Positions 34,834 through 42,718 of a stretch of DNA of 64,000 nucleotides are shown piece by piece. The notes under the pieces were generated by a model. It was not told the origin of the DNA, made no database searches, and saw only the letters and a list, made by a program, of their open reading frames with translations. The translations under genes and the position numbers were made by a program. Origin of the DNA: Lachnospiraceae bacterium MD308 (GTDB taxonomy: Bacteria; Bacillota; Clostridia; Lachnospirales; Lachnospiraceae); assembly GCA_000403475.2 (NCBI GenBank), contig KE159797.1:454691-518690 (forward strand), in the 5' to 3' direction. Position 1 is the first letter of the stretch; each line of letters starts with the position of its first letter.

Positions 34834-35820
34834 TTATCTGTCGTATCCCGCTATGATACGCAGCAGATACTCCCTGTACGCCTCCCTGACGTGCTCCGGC
34901 GCCGCAATACGCATCTTGTCCCCAATCCCTGTCACCCACCCGAAGAACTGAGGGCTGACTGCCGCTAATACCCGCACGCGAAAATGCCCTTCATCCGCCG
35001 GGACGATAGTCACTTCCTGCCCGAACCTGTCCAGAATAACGCCCACGATATCATTTTCACAAGTCAGCGTAACCTCCTCATCAAAACCACCGTACATGGA
35101 AAATGTCTTCTTGGCAAACTCCCCGATATCAAAATTCTCAAACCGTTCTTTTCCGATACGCCCCCTCCCGGTAACGCTTGTCTGCTGCATCTTGTCCACC
35201 CGGAAATGTTTGATACAGTCCGCCCCTTCGTCATAGGCAATGAGATAATAATTTGCATCGTCCCAGGTAAGCGCCCACGGACTTACCGTGTAAAATGCCC
35301 CGTTCTTCTTCGGCTTCAATCTCTTCTCCACCGTCCACTCCGCATATTTGTACTGAATCTGCCTGTTCTCCAAAATGGCAGCGTGAATCTGATCCACATT
35401 GTAATAGATTGTCTCATTGCCTGTCTTGGGACGGTTGTAGATGAAGACATTCCGCTGAAGCTGCTTAGCGTCATATTCGCTGGCCAGGCTCTCTAATTTT
35501 TTAATCAGTTCCCCGGATTTTTTCCTGCTGATAAATTTCGATGCCTGCACTGCGTCCACAAGAAGCTTAAGCTCCGGCAGTTCAAACTCCCTGCTGCCGA
35601 CATAATAGCCCCCGTTCGTGCCCTTCGCCTGTAAGATATCCATTCCAAATTCAATCAGTGTCTCAATATCACTGTACACCGTCTTCCGGTCCGCCGACAT
35701 CCCATATTCACCTAACGCCTTCCCGATATCCGCCGCCGACATCGGATGGTTTTCATCTGTCTTTTCCAACAGGATTCTCATCATATATAATGTACGTAAT
35801 TTAACCGAAGATACCGCCAT
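34834..35820 (-). CDS. WYL-domain transcriptional regulator (YafY type)
   Basis: About 328 residues: N-terminal HTH_11-type winged helix (LYMMRILLEKT, then SADRKTVYSDIETL), a central WYL domain (about 140-225, with VSPWALTWDDANYYLIAYD, a WYL-like ligand core) and a WCX-like C-terminal domain. WYL regulators bind ligands or nucleic acids; target unknown. The start at 35820 is chosen because AGGGAG precedes it; an ATG six codons earlier lacks a site. It precedes the serine dehydratase genes in the same direction and may read into them. Confidence 0.88.
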   Translation of the reverse strand: MAVSSVKLRTLYMMRILLEKTDENHPMSAADIGKALGEYGMSADRKTVYSDIETLIEFGMDILQAKGTNGGYYVGSREFELPELKLLVDAVQASKFISRKKSGELIKKLESLASEYDAKQLQRNVFIYNRPKTGNETIYYNVDQIHAAILENRQIQYKYAEWTVEKRLKPKKNGAFYTVSPWALTWDDANYYLIAYDEGADCIKHFRVDKMQQTSVTGRGRIGKERFENFDIGEFAKKTFSMYGGFDEEVTLTCENDIVGVILDRFGQEVTIVPADEGHFRVRVLAAVSPQFFGWVTGIGDKMRIAAPEHVREAYREYLLRIIAGYDR

Positions 35821-35954
35821 AATCTTTTCTCCCTGCAATGTAAAATATGAGTCCGAAAATCACGCTCAATCAGATAAGCATCATTCTCTGACCCATATCA
35901 TACCATGCCAAAGTCCATTCATCAATTTTGAGATTTCCATTTTAAAATCTTTAA

Positions 35955-36056
35955 TTATTCTTCTACATATTCTCTGTAATCCGTCTCGTCGGCAAACAGT
36001 CGGTACTCTCCGTCTACATATCCCATATATCCTTCATTTACAAAATAACCTTTCAC
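35955..36056 (-). CDS. 33-residue mini-protein with GTG start
   Basis: On the minus strand a GTG codon at 36054-36056, eight bases after a perfect AGGAGG (complement of 36065-36070), opens a 33-codon frame ending TAA at 35955. The peptide is Gly/Tyr-rich at the start (KGYFVNEGYMGYVDGEY) and acidic at the end (DYREYVEE). Strong ribosome site plus biased amino-acid content argue that it is translated. No function recognised. Confidence 0.65.
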   Translation of the reverse strand: MKGYFVNEGYMGYVDGEYRLFADETDYREYVEE

Positions 36057-36240
36057 TTTTATGACCTCCTTTTCCTGCTGGATGCAGCTTATCTGTTTTC
36101 TTAACTTTTCTACAGTTTAACAGATTGGGTGTCCAAAAGTTTCCCCACCCAGCTCAAATCTGCCGGTAAATGTCTGATTGAAAAGCAGGATTGTTTGTGG
36201 TAAGATTTTTACATATTTTCAATACGAGGGAGTGTAAATA

Positions 36241-37359
36241 ATGAATAAAAAGGAAATACTGGAAATCCGCAAGCAGTTCACACCGGAGCGGTGCGCCATT
36301 ACGCGAATCTGCGGATGTTACGTGGATCACGAAAAGGAAAAGAAATCGGAGCTTAAAAAAGCATTTTTATCTCTGCCGGAAGAGGAGGCGTTCAAATATT
36401 TTGACATCTTCCGCCACACACTGTCCGGGACAGCCGGGAAAAATCTTCTGAATATGGACTTTCCTCTTGACCAGGAGATGCCGGGAGGCACGCAGGAATT
36501 TTTGCTAAAGCTCAGGGACAGTAAGCTTACAGACGAGATTCTTCTCGAGGAATTTTATGACAAGATTATCGAGAATTATGACCATGCCGAAAATTATTAT
36601 ATTATCCTGATACATGCTGTCTATGACGTGCCCGGAAAAGCATCAGACGGCGCGGAGATGTTCGATGCCTCAGACACCGTCTATGAGCATCTTATGTGCA
36701 GCATATGCCCGGTCAACCTGACAAAAGCCGGCCTTACATACAATACAGAGACGAACAACATCGAAGACCGCATCCGCGACTGGCTGGTGGAGGCTCCCCT
36801 TCACGGCTTCCTGTTCCCGGCGTTTAATGACCGCGCAAGCGACATCCACAGCATTTTATATTACACAAAAAAAGCAGAGGCGATTCAGCCAGACTTTATC
36901 GACACGGTACTTGGAAGCAAGATTCCGCTGACTGCCGGAGACCAGAAATCTTCATTCCAGGCGATTGTCTCTGACACCCTCGGCGAAGAATGTGATTACG
37001 AGACTGTAAGAAACATCCATGACAACATCTGCGAGATGCTAGAGGAAGCAAAAGAATCCCCGGAGCCTGTAGCCCTCTCCAAACCGGATGTGAAACGGCT
37101 GCTGCAAAAAAGCGGCGTCTCCGAAGAAAAGCTTACGTCCTTTGATTCTCAGTTTGAAGAAATCACAGGAGGACAGGATGCCTTCCTCGCCTCTAATATC
37201 ACCAACACAAAGACTTTCCAGCTAGAGACACCGGACGTAATCGTCAAAGTAAAGCCGGAACGCTCCGACCTCGTCGAAATCCGCGAGATTGACGGCCGGA
37301 AATGCCTGGTAGTTGCAATTGATGAACATCTTGAGGTAAATGGGATAGAGGTTCATTAA
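36241..37359 (+). CDS. DUF4317 family protein
   Basis: 372-residue soluble protein matching DUF4317, a family common in Lachnospiraceae and of unknown function. The N-terminus MNKKEILEIRKQFTPERCAI and the ICGCYVDHEKEKK block are typical. No catalytic motif or membrane segment is apparent. A GAGGGAG site lies upstream. It ends 81 bases before the tRNA gene. Confidence 0.85.
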   Translation: MNKKEILEIRKQFTPERCAITRICGCYVDHEKEKKSELKKAFLSLPEEEAFKYFDIFRHTLSGTAGKNLLNMDFPLDQEMPGGTQEFLLKLRDSKLTDEILLEEFYDKIIENYDHAENYYIILIHAVYDVPGKASDGAEMFDASDTVYEHLMCSICPVNLTKAGLTYNTETNNIEDRIRDWLVEAPLHGFLFPAFNDRASDIHSILYYTKKAEAIQPDFIDTVLGSKIPLTAGDQKSSFQAIVSDTLGEECDYETVRNIHDNICEMLEEAKESPEPVALSKPDVKRLLQKSGVSEEKLTSFDSQFEEITGGQDAFLASNITNTKTFQLETPDVIVKVKPERSDLVEIREIDGRKCLVVAIDEHLEVNGIEVH

Positions 37360-37400
37360 ACCACTTATGTAAATTTTGTAAATTTTAATAAAAAAAGTAT

Positions 37401-37429
37401 TTGCCAAATAATATAATCTATGGTATTAT
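37401..37429 (+). promoter_or_regulatory. Promoter of tRNA-Leu
   Basis: TTGCCA (37401-37406), 17 bases, TATTAT (37424-37429), ending 11 bases before the tRNA 5' end. Confidence 0.7.
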
Positions 37430-37440
37430 ATTATTTGCGA

Positions 37441-37523
37441 GCGGAGATGGCGGAATGGCAGACGCGCTAGATTCAGGTTCTAGTGGGAGCAATCCTGTGA
37501 GGGTTCAAGTCCCTTTCTCCGCA
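37441..37523 (+). tRNA. tRNA-Leu (anticodon CAG)
   Basis: 83-nt class II tRNA with acceptor GCGGAGA pairing TCTCCGC plus discriminator A, anticodon stem CTAGA/TCTAG with loop TTCAGGT (anticodon CAG), a long variable arm and the T-loop GGTTCAAGTCC. CCA is not encoded. A decayed accessory region begins right after it. Confidence 0.95.
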
Positions 37524-37538
37524 TTTTGTTGTACCTGT

Positions 37539-37570
37539 AAGAATCCTTGATTTTCAAGGGTTCTTTCTTT
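37539..37570 (+). terminator. Terminator after tRNA-Leu
   Basis: AAGAATCCTTGA (37539-37550) pairs with TCAAGGGTTCTT (37554-37565) with one G-T pair, followed by TCTTT. Confidence 0.8.
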
Positions 37571-37738
37571 CTGTTTCGCTGGCGTTCCTCATAAGCTGTT
37601 TGAACAGACTCCTCCAAACTTGAAACATAGGATATCGGATAATTGTTTTAAAATTGGATATCACTAGAATAAATAATATGTTGCAAATTCATAAAAGAAG
37701 AATTAAAGATCAGGACTGGCTATTATTAATCATCCATT

Positions 37739-38050
37739 CTATATTAAATTCCTATATTCCCGTCTTCCATCCACGATTGCATATATTATGACTGTTCTCT
37801 TATTATCATCGACTTTATAGAATATCAGATGTCTTTCCACAATAAGTACTCTATATCCCTGTTTCCGTAAAATTGAATATCTTGGAATACTGCCAGACAT
37901 CGAAAAATCTTCCAAATCATTAATAGCTGCTTCGATTTTATCAAGATAATTCAATGCTATATCAATACTTCCTGAATCTTCCGCAATATAAAAGGTAATC
38001 TCCCTTAACTGTTCATCTGCTTTATCTGTACGGACTATCTTATACTTCAT
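37739..38050 (-). CDS. RelE/ParE-family toxin
   Basis: 103 residues with the small RelE/ParE fold: YKIVRTDKADEQLREI, DYLDKIEAAINDLEDF-like middle (LNYLDKIEAAINDLEDF), GYRVLIVERHLIFYKVD and a C-terminal YAIVDGRREYRNLI that fits RelE-type ribosome-dependent mRNA nucleases. Its start overlaps the antitoxin end by 11 bases, the typical antitoxin-first arrangement. Confidence 0.9.
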   Translation of the reverse strand: MKYKIVRTDKADEQLREITFYIAEDSGSIDIALNYLDKIEAAINDLEDFSMSGSIPRYSILRKQGYRVLIVERHLIFYKVDDNKRTVIIYAIVDGRREYRNLI

Positions 38051-38321
38051 CAGACTGTCTCCTTAATAAAGACTGTCTTATGTCATCAAAAGTATCCTGC
38101 ATAGGCGCAACTCTTCCGTTTTTAACATCATTTTCCGCTTCTGCTAATGTACGCAATAATTCCAGCTCTGACTTCATCTGGTAATAATCCTGTAAACCTA
38201 ATACTGCTGTATCCCCACGTCCATTTACCGTAATAATAACAGGCGTTCTTTCTTCATGGCATTGTTTGGATATTTCGTTATAGTGGTTCCTTAAATCCGA
38301 TGATGGTCTGATTGTTTCCAT
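38040..38321 (-). CDS. Phd/YefM-family antitoxin
   Basis: 93 residues: N-terminal Phd/YefM DNA-binding fold (IRPSSDLRNHYNEISKQC, TVNGRGDTAVLGLQDYYQM) and an acidic C-terminal tail that would neutralise the toxin. First gene of the pair; a promoter with an imperfect palindrome at 38355-38373 precedes it, consistent with autoregulation. Confidence 0.9.
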   Translation of the reverse strand: METIRPSSDLRNHYNEISKQCHEERTPVIITVNGRGDTAVLGLQDYYQMKSELELLRTLAEAENDVKNGRVAPMQDTFDDIRQSLLRRQSDEV

Positions 38322-38354
38322 ATAAGCCTCCCTGAATATAATATTGCATTATTT

Positions 38355-38394
38355 GATATAGTCATATTATATCTTAATTTGTATATCACTTCAA
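38355..38394 (-). promoter_or_regulatory. Promoter and putative operator of the toxin-antitoxin operon
   Basis: Minus-strand TTGAAG (38389-38394), 17 bases, TATAAT (38366-38371). GATATA (38355-38360) and TATATC (38368-38373) form an inverted repeat over the -10 box. Confidence 0.65.
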
Positions 38395-38440
38395 TAATTA
38401 TTTACAAAAATAATAGCCAATCATTTATGATCAGCTATTA

Positions 38441-38725
38441 TTAATAATCGTATTCCGTTTTATCAGGCTCTACATAGTTGTGGTCATCCTCATTCAAAAA
38501 TACCGCAAATGGAGATGGATAAACTTCACATTCACCATCATTTTTTCGGATATATAAATTTATTTCTGTGTTAATAAAATTAAGTATTCTTTGATGCCTT
38601 CTACTTGGCGGAGCCATATCATAAATCTGACCATCAATTAATTCCGCACGATGTCCTTCTGACAATGCATATATATCTTCTATCGTATAAGTTTCTCCTT
38701 TCTGGATTACGTTCATTGGCTGCAC
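38441..38725 (-). pseudogene. Uma2/DUF820 family nuclease-like protein, C-terminally truncated
   Basis: 94 residues with the first half of a Uma2 (PD-(D/E)XK-like) protein: YTIEDIYALSEGHRAELIDG, MAPPSRRHQRI, and FAVFLNEDDHNYVEPDKTEYDY. Family members are normally about 180-190 residues and continue with a catalytic EPD-x-S/V-V core; here the frame ends right after the first EPD. Probably a broken gene left from mobile-element activity, with no visible downstream continuation. Confidence 0.75.
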
Positions 38726-38911
38726 CTCCTGTCCTTAAAGGTATTATAGGGTATTTTTCTTTTGAGTACAACTGGGTATTTTATATTACATGGTCCCTAT
38801 CAGAAAGTGCCTATTTTCCAGGGTTTTCTGTATTTTGGGGTGTGGAAAATGGCGTGTTTTCGTTGAGGTTGGTCACATGGGAAATTTATTTTTCTTTATT
38901 ATCATCTACCA

Positions 38912-39124
38912 TACACTGAGTACCAGCTGAGGAACATAGGATTTGCAGATGTAGAAGAACAGGGATTTATGCCTGTATATGAGCGCCAGAAGATAACGGA
39001 TGACCTCCATGAGGCGTGTGGATTCCGGACAAACTACCAATTTATAACAAAACGCAAAATGAAAGGGATTCAGAAAAAAGTAAACGAAGATAAAACATTA
39101 CTATATTTCACTCATACATCATAA
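38912..39124 (+). pseudogene. IS1634-type transposase C-terminal remnant
   Basis: An open stretch of 70 codons without a start, ending TAA at 39124. Its translation contains IGFADVEEQGFMPVYERQ and ACGFRTNYQFITKRKM, which match the C-terminal end of IS1634/IS4-like transposases as I remember them. The N-terminal nine tenths are missing; the 38735-38911 stretch upstream carries no usable frame. Confidence 0.6.
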
Positions 39125-39164
39125 AGTGCCACACCCCCAGTATTTATTAGGGTTTGTGGCACTT
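39124..39164. terminator. Hairpin after the transposase remnant
   Basis: AAGTGCCACA (39124-39133) pairs perfectly with TGTGGCACTT (39155-39164). Overlaps the remnant's stop codon; either the old element's terminator or part of its terminal repeat. Confidence 0.5.
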
Positions 39165-39192
39165 ACTTAATCATCAAAGTGTTAAAAACGAG

Positions 39193-39224
39193 ATTATAGC
39201 AATTGGTGATTTGGATGTAAAGTC
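39193..39224 (+). repeat. 32-bp direct repeat, copy 1
   Basis: Identical 32-base sequence recurs at 39500-39531. The pair brackets a 58-codon ORF. The sequence continuing to the right of this copy (to about 39258) also matches, inverted, the end of the LytTR gene at about 42296-42343. Confidence 0.8.
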
Positions 39225-39263
39225 CTTTGATGATTCAAAAGATTTTACATTCTGGTTTTATGG

Positions 39264-39440
39264 TTAGTTGCCTGTTAATGGCGGTTGCTGATAAAGTTTG
39301 CGATTGATTTCATTTTTCAGGATTTCTATTTCTTCTTCTACCGCTTTTAGATCACCCTTTTTTACCTGTCTCTCTATTCGTTCAACTGCTGACAGTTGAT
39401 CTAAAAGATAACCATTATATTCTTTTTCGTTTGTCGGCAT
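39264..39440 (-). CDS. 58-residue charged helical protein, unknown
   Basis: ATG at 39438-39440 to TAA at 39264. The product is strongly charged and helical (LSAVERIERQVKKGDLKAVE, then EEEIEIL-KNEINRKL), a likely coiled coil. Ribosome site is weak (GCGGGTG). It lies between the two 32-bp repeats, so it may be cargo of a small mobile unit. No family recognised. Confidence 0.45.
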   Translation of the reverse strand: MPTNEKEYNGYLLDQLSAVERIERQVKKGDLKAVEEEIEILKNEINRKLYQQPPLTGN

Positions 39441-39499
39441 ATAATCACCCGCTTTCTGAAAATGTTGTTGCCATATCGTTACATGTAGTTGATATCTTT

Positions 39500-39531
39500 A
39501 TTATAGCAATTGGTGATTTGGATGTAAAGTC
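39500..39531 (+). repeat. 32-bp direct repeat, copy 2
   Basis: Exact copy of 39193-39224; start-to-start distance 307 bases. The stretch 39532-39839 has no convincing gene. Confidence 0.8.
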
Positions 39532-39839
39532 ATATTAATTTATAGGAAATTCCGTTCATGTATGGGTTACTTTTCATAGAAAAACCTCCCTGCTTTTGAC
39601 ACTAATATATGACACCGTTCTAACCCCTTGTTTTACTATTCTCTGAAATCAGTGTCATAACTTCAAAGAAATGACACCGATAATATATTTCTTGAGTTCT
39701 TCTACACCATCTTATATACGATCTCCGCCAGAAGTGGGACTGCTGCCATCTTGAAAAAGCTGTTGGAGAAATTCATGCAAAGCAGGACAAAAAGAAAGCA
39801 CCTTAGAAAGATATGCTCTTTCCGTTGGCTTAGTACCCA

Positions 39840-40025
39840 TTATTTTTCATTTCTAATCAATAACTGATAAATCAGCGTAGAAAAACTTGATGCCAACATA
39901 ATTTCCACAATATTATTTATATATTTATTCAGGTCAATACCCCTCATATTGAAAAAAATGTGGATTAACGTTGAGATAAACATAACGATTGCCACTGCGG
40001 CAACTCCTTTTAAAAAGTGCTTCAT
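39840..40025 (-). CDS. Small two-helix membrane protein, unknown
   Basis: 61 residues beginning MKHFLKGVAAVAIVMFISTL, with hydrophobic segments at about 7-27 and 38-56. GGAAAGGA lies ten or so bases before the ATG. It is divergent from the GHKL kinase gene. Position next to a quorum-sensing-type kinase invites comparison with AgrD-like peptides, but it has no cysteine or peptide-like tail, so that is not supported. Confidence 0.4.
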   Translation of the reverse strand: MKHFLKGVAAVAIVMFISTLIHIFFNMRGIDLNKYINNIVEIMLASSFSTLIYQLLIRNEK

Positions 40026-40186
40026 AACTTTCTAATTCCTTTCCAAAATATTTTTTTACTGCAAAATAGTATACCAGAGAAAACAGCAATTCTTTCAATA
40101 CAGTCATAAGATGCCCTATTTCATGAATAAGTGAAGCTTTCCCCATACAAACCACGCGTTTATTCGTCATTTTTGCGGGAGGGCAG

Positions 40187-40215
40187 TTGCAATAAATAAT
40201 GGCATAAAGTATAAT
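40187..40215 (+). promoter_or_regulatory. Promoter of the GHKL kinase gene
   Basis: TTGCAA (40187-40192), 17 bases, TATAAT (40210-40215), about 37 bases upstream of the start codon. Confidence 0.7.
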
Positions 40216-40251
40216 TAGGAAAGTAAATATCGAACGAAGGAATATATTAAA

Positions 40252-41547
40252 ATGCTGTTTTCTTTTTTTCGGCTTTCCCTTGCTATTCGCAATGTATGGC
40301 CTCAGCATATGAACTTCAAAGCGTTTAGCGTACTTTATATACTGCTGTTGGTTGCCGGAATGCCTGTAACACTCCTCGGATATATCCCATACGGTCTGTT
40401 TGGCATTCTGGCGGCGGTATGTATTTATGGGGTGATTACCTGCCGCGACACTGCGCCGCAGAATGTTTTTATGGGCATGATTGGATGTGTACTTGCAGTT
40501 GTGACAGAAAATTTGCTGACAATTTTTCTTGATATACTGATTCCCTCGGCTTTCTCAAATCTGCAGCGTCCCTTTTTCGGCATCAATTTAATTCATATTC
40601 TGCTATTTTATTGGATTACGCTGCTTTGCGGCAAGCTGCTGAAAAAAATATTCCTGTCTGGCAAAGGCATTTTCCGCCTTCCACAGACATGGTATGTAAT
40701 AGATGCCGCATTGCTGCTCCTTATAATCATCTATCTGTTCGATAATTTAATTCCCGGACAAAACGGTTCTATCGGCAGAATGATATATAATAATGCCTTA
40801 CACATTTTAGGGTATCTGCTTGTTATGTTTTTTTTGCTTCTGGCTATGCGCCACTCCTATCGGGAGCAGATACAGGCAGAAGCAAAGCAGAAAGCCTTGC
40901 AGGATTTACAGGACTATACACGAAATTTAGAAGCTATGTATAACAGCCTGCGCTCTTTTAAGCATGATTATATTAATATTTTACTCTCTCTATCCGGCTA
41001 CATTGATGATTGTAATATGGATGGCTTAAAGGAATTTTTTGATAGCAAAATCTTCCCAACGAAGAATCTAATTGCCAAAAGAGATTACAAGCTGAACCAG
41101 CTTAGTAACATCGATGTGTTAGAAATCAAAAGCCTGCTCTCTGCAAAAATGATCTATGCCCATGAATCAGGGATTGACGTCACCATTGATATTCCCGACA
41201 GAGTGGAAAGTTTTCTTATAGACACCGTAGACCTTGCCAGAATACTGGGAATCTTTTTAGACAATGCGATTGAAGCCACATTGGAGACAGAACAGCCACA
41301 AATAGGTTTAAATATTGTCCGGAATAAAGCCGGCGTGTCAATCATTATAAGTAACCATTTTCGGGATAACGGTGTAATGCTGCATGAATTAAAGCAAAAA
41401 GGCTTTAGCACAAAAGTTGGGCATCAAGGAATCGGGCTTTGCAACGCCCAAAAAATCATCAGTTCTTATGACAATGTGCTGCTGGAAACGACCATGCAGC
41501 GCAACTGTTTCATGCAGCATATAGAACTTACTGACAGAAAGGAATGA
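40252..41547 (+). CDS. GHKL-domain sensor histidine kinase (AgrC-like)
   Basis: 431 residues: six or so hydrophobic segments in residues 25-205, a coiled connector, the phospho-acceptor motif SFKHDYINILLSLSGY, and a GHKL ATPase domain with LDNAIEATLE and GHQGIGLCNAQKI. This is the HPK10/AgrC type that pairs with LytTR regulators and usually senses peptides. No AgrB or AgrD gene is adjacent. A GAAGGA ribosome site precedes the start; the regulator gene follows after six bases. Confidence 0.9.
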   Translation: MLFSFFRLSLAIRNVWPQHMNFKAFSVLYILLLVAGMPVTLLGYIPYGLFGILAAVCIYGVITCRDTAPQNVFMGMIGCVLAVVTENLLTIFLDILIPSAFSNLQRPFFGINLIHILLFYWITLLCGKLLKKIFLSGKGIFRLPQTWYVIDAALLLLIIIYLFDNLIPGQNGSIGRMIYNNALHILGYLLVMFFLLLAMRHSYREQIQAEAKQKALQDLQDYTRNLEAMYNSLRSFKHDYINILLSLSGYIDDCNMDGLKEFFDSKIFPTKNLIAKRDYKLNQLSNIDVLEIKSLLSAKMIYAHESGIDVTIDIPDRVESFLIDTVDLARILGIFLDNAIEATLETEQPQIGLNIVRNKAGVSIIISNHFRDNGVMLHELKQKGFSTKVGHQGIGLCNAQKIISSYDNVLLETTMQRNCFMQHIELTDRKE

Positions 41548-41553
41548 CATCAT

Positions 41554-42312
41554 ATGCTGGATATCTTTGTATGCGAAGACAATGACGCACAGCGGCGGAC
41601 TGTTGTAAAAATCATTAAAAATACCGTTCTGATGGAAGAATTAGATATGAAGCTTGCTTTAGATACAGGTGACCCCTATGTGTTGCTAGAAAAAGTTAAG
41701 ACCAGCCAGAACACAGGCATTTATTTCCTTGATATTGACTTGAGCAGCAACATGAATGGAATGAAGCTGGCACAGCAAATAAGATTGTATGATCCCCGCG
41801 GTTTCATCATATTCATAACAGCACATTCAGAATTGAGTTATATGACTTTTCAGTATCGGGTAGAGGCAATGGATTTTGTATTAAAAGACAATCCTGCCGA
41901 AGTGAAAGTGAAGCTCAGAGAATGTCTGTTAAATGCAATGGAACGACATACGCTCCAAACCAACAAGACATATAAAGTCTATACCCTTGAAGTCGGCGGA
42001 CGAAAAATCAGCGTGGATTATGACGATATTTTATTTTTTGAAACTTCCAGAAATATCCACAAAGTCATTCTCCATGCGAAAGACCGCCAAATTGAATTTC
42101 CCAGCACCTTGAAAGAACTAACACGCATACTGGATAGCAATTTTGTGCGCTGCCATCAGGCATTCCTGGTAAATACAAATAATATAAAAGAAATAGATAC
42201 TAAAAACCGAATCATCCATTTTGCCAACGGAGAAACTTGTTTGATGTCCACACGCATGATGAAAAGGCTTTTCTCCATACATAAACAGAATTTCCTAAAA
42301 ACCAGAATGTAA
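41554..42312 (+). CDS. LytTR-family response regulator
   Basis: 252 residues: receiver domain with the acidic pair EDND, phospho-acceptor Asp in YFLDIDL, and Lys in FVLKDN; C-terminal LytTR DNA-binding domain (about 145-245) with DYDDILFFETSRNIHKV and FVRCHQAFLVNTNNIKEI. Partner of the kinase just upstream. Confidence 0.92.
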   Translation: MLDIFVCEDNDAQRRTVVKIIKNTVLMEELDMKLALDTGDPYVLLEKVKTSQNTGIYFLDIDLSSNMNGMKLAQQIRLYDPRGFIIFITAHSELSYMTFQYRVEAMDFVLKDNPAEVKVKLRECLLNAMERHTLQTNKTYKVYTLEVGGRKISVDYDDILFFETSRNIHKVILHAKDRQIEFPSTLKELTRILDSNFVRCHQAFLVNTNNIKEIDTKNRIIHFANGETCLMSTRMMKRLFSIHKQNFLKTRM

Positions 42313-42349
42313 AATCTTTTGAATTATCAAAGGGCTTTACATCTTTTTA
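42307..42349 (+). terminator. Terminator at the end of the GHKL/LytTR operon
   Basis: A 16-bp stem with two G-T pairs (42307-42322 with 42327-42342) overlapping the stop codon, then CTTTTT. An inverted second copy of this end region is at about 39214-39258. The rest of 42350-42718 holds one more hairpin (42597-42620) and no convincing gene. Confidence 0.7.
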
Positions 42350-42596
42350 AATCTATTCATGTTCCGTTTTTCTTAAGAATTTTTATAAACATTTCTGTTT
42401 TCTGTCACATCCACTTCACACTTTCTTACTATAATGATTTTATCAAATAAAGAAGACAGCGGTTGTGCTAACATGTTCTGTATGATCGCTGGACTTCGCC
42501 TAAATGATTCAAAATTGTTTTTTTCTTTCAGGCATCTCATTATATGTTACATTGCGAATGGGTTCTGCCTGATATTGCATAGATTTTCCCCTCCAA

Positions 42597-42620
42597 AGGC
42601 CGGTGTAAAAACACCGGCCT
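42597..42620. terminator. Compact hairpin, possible terminator
   Basis: AGGCCGGTGT (42597-42606) and ACACCGGCCT (42611-42620) form a perfect 10-bp stem with loop AAAA, followed by CCTCTCTTTT on the plus strand. It lies 99 bases beyond the larE stop on the opposite strand side. Confidence 0.55.
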
Positions 42621-42718
42621 CCTCTCTTTTCACAGACATTCTGATGCCGCGGGTTGCTTTGCATTCCATGCTCCCCGCTCCTGAAAGCATTCAAAATCCA
42701 CCCGTTTGGGCTGTTTAT

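Noticed and set aside
38605..38919. Plus-strand ORF of 104 codons between Uma2 fragment and transposase tail
   Set aside because: It crosses the antisense of the Uma2 remnant and AT-rich junk with no ribosome site; no domain recognised.
39934..40308. Minus-strand ORF of 124 codons with an HEIGH motif suggestive of a zinc metallopeptidase
   Set aside because: It overlaps both the small membrane ORF and the start and promoter of the GHKL kinase on the other strand, and nothing around the motif resembles an M50 or M48 protease. Probably chance.
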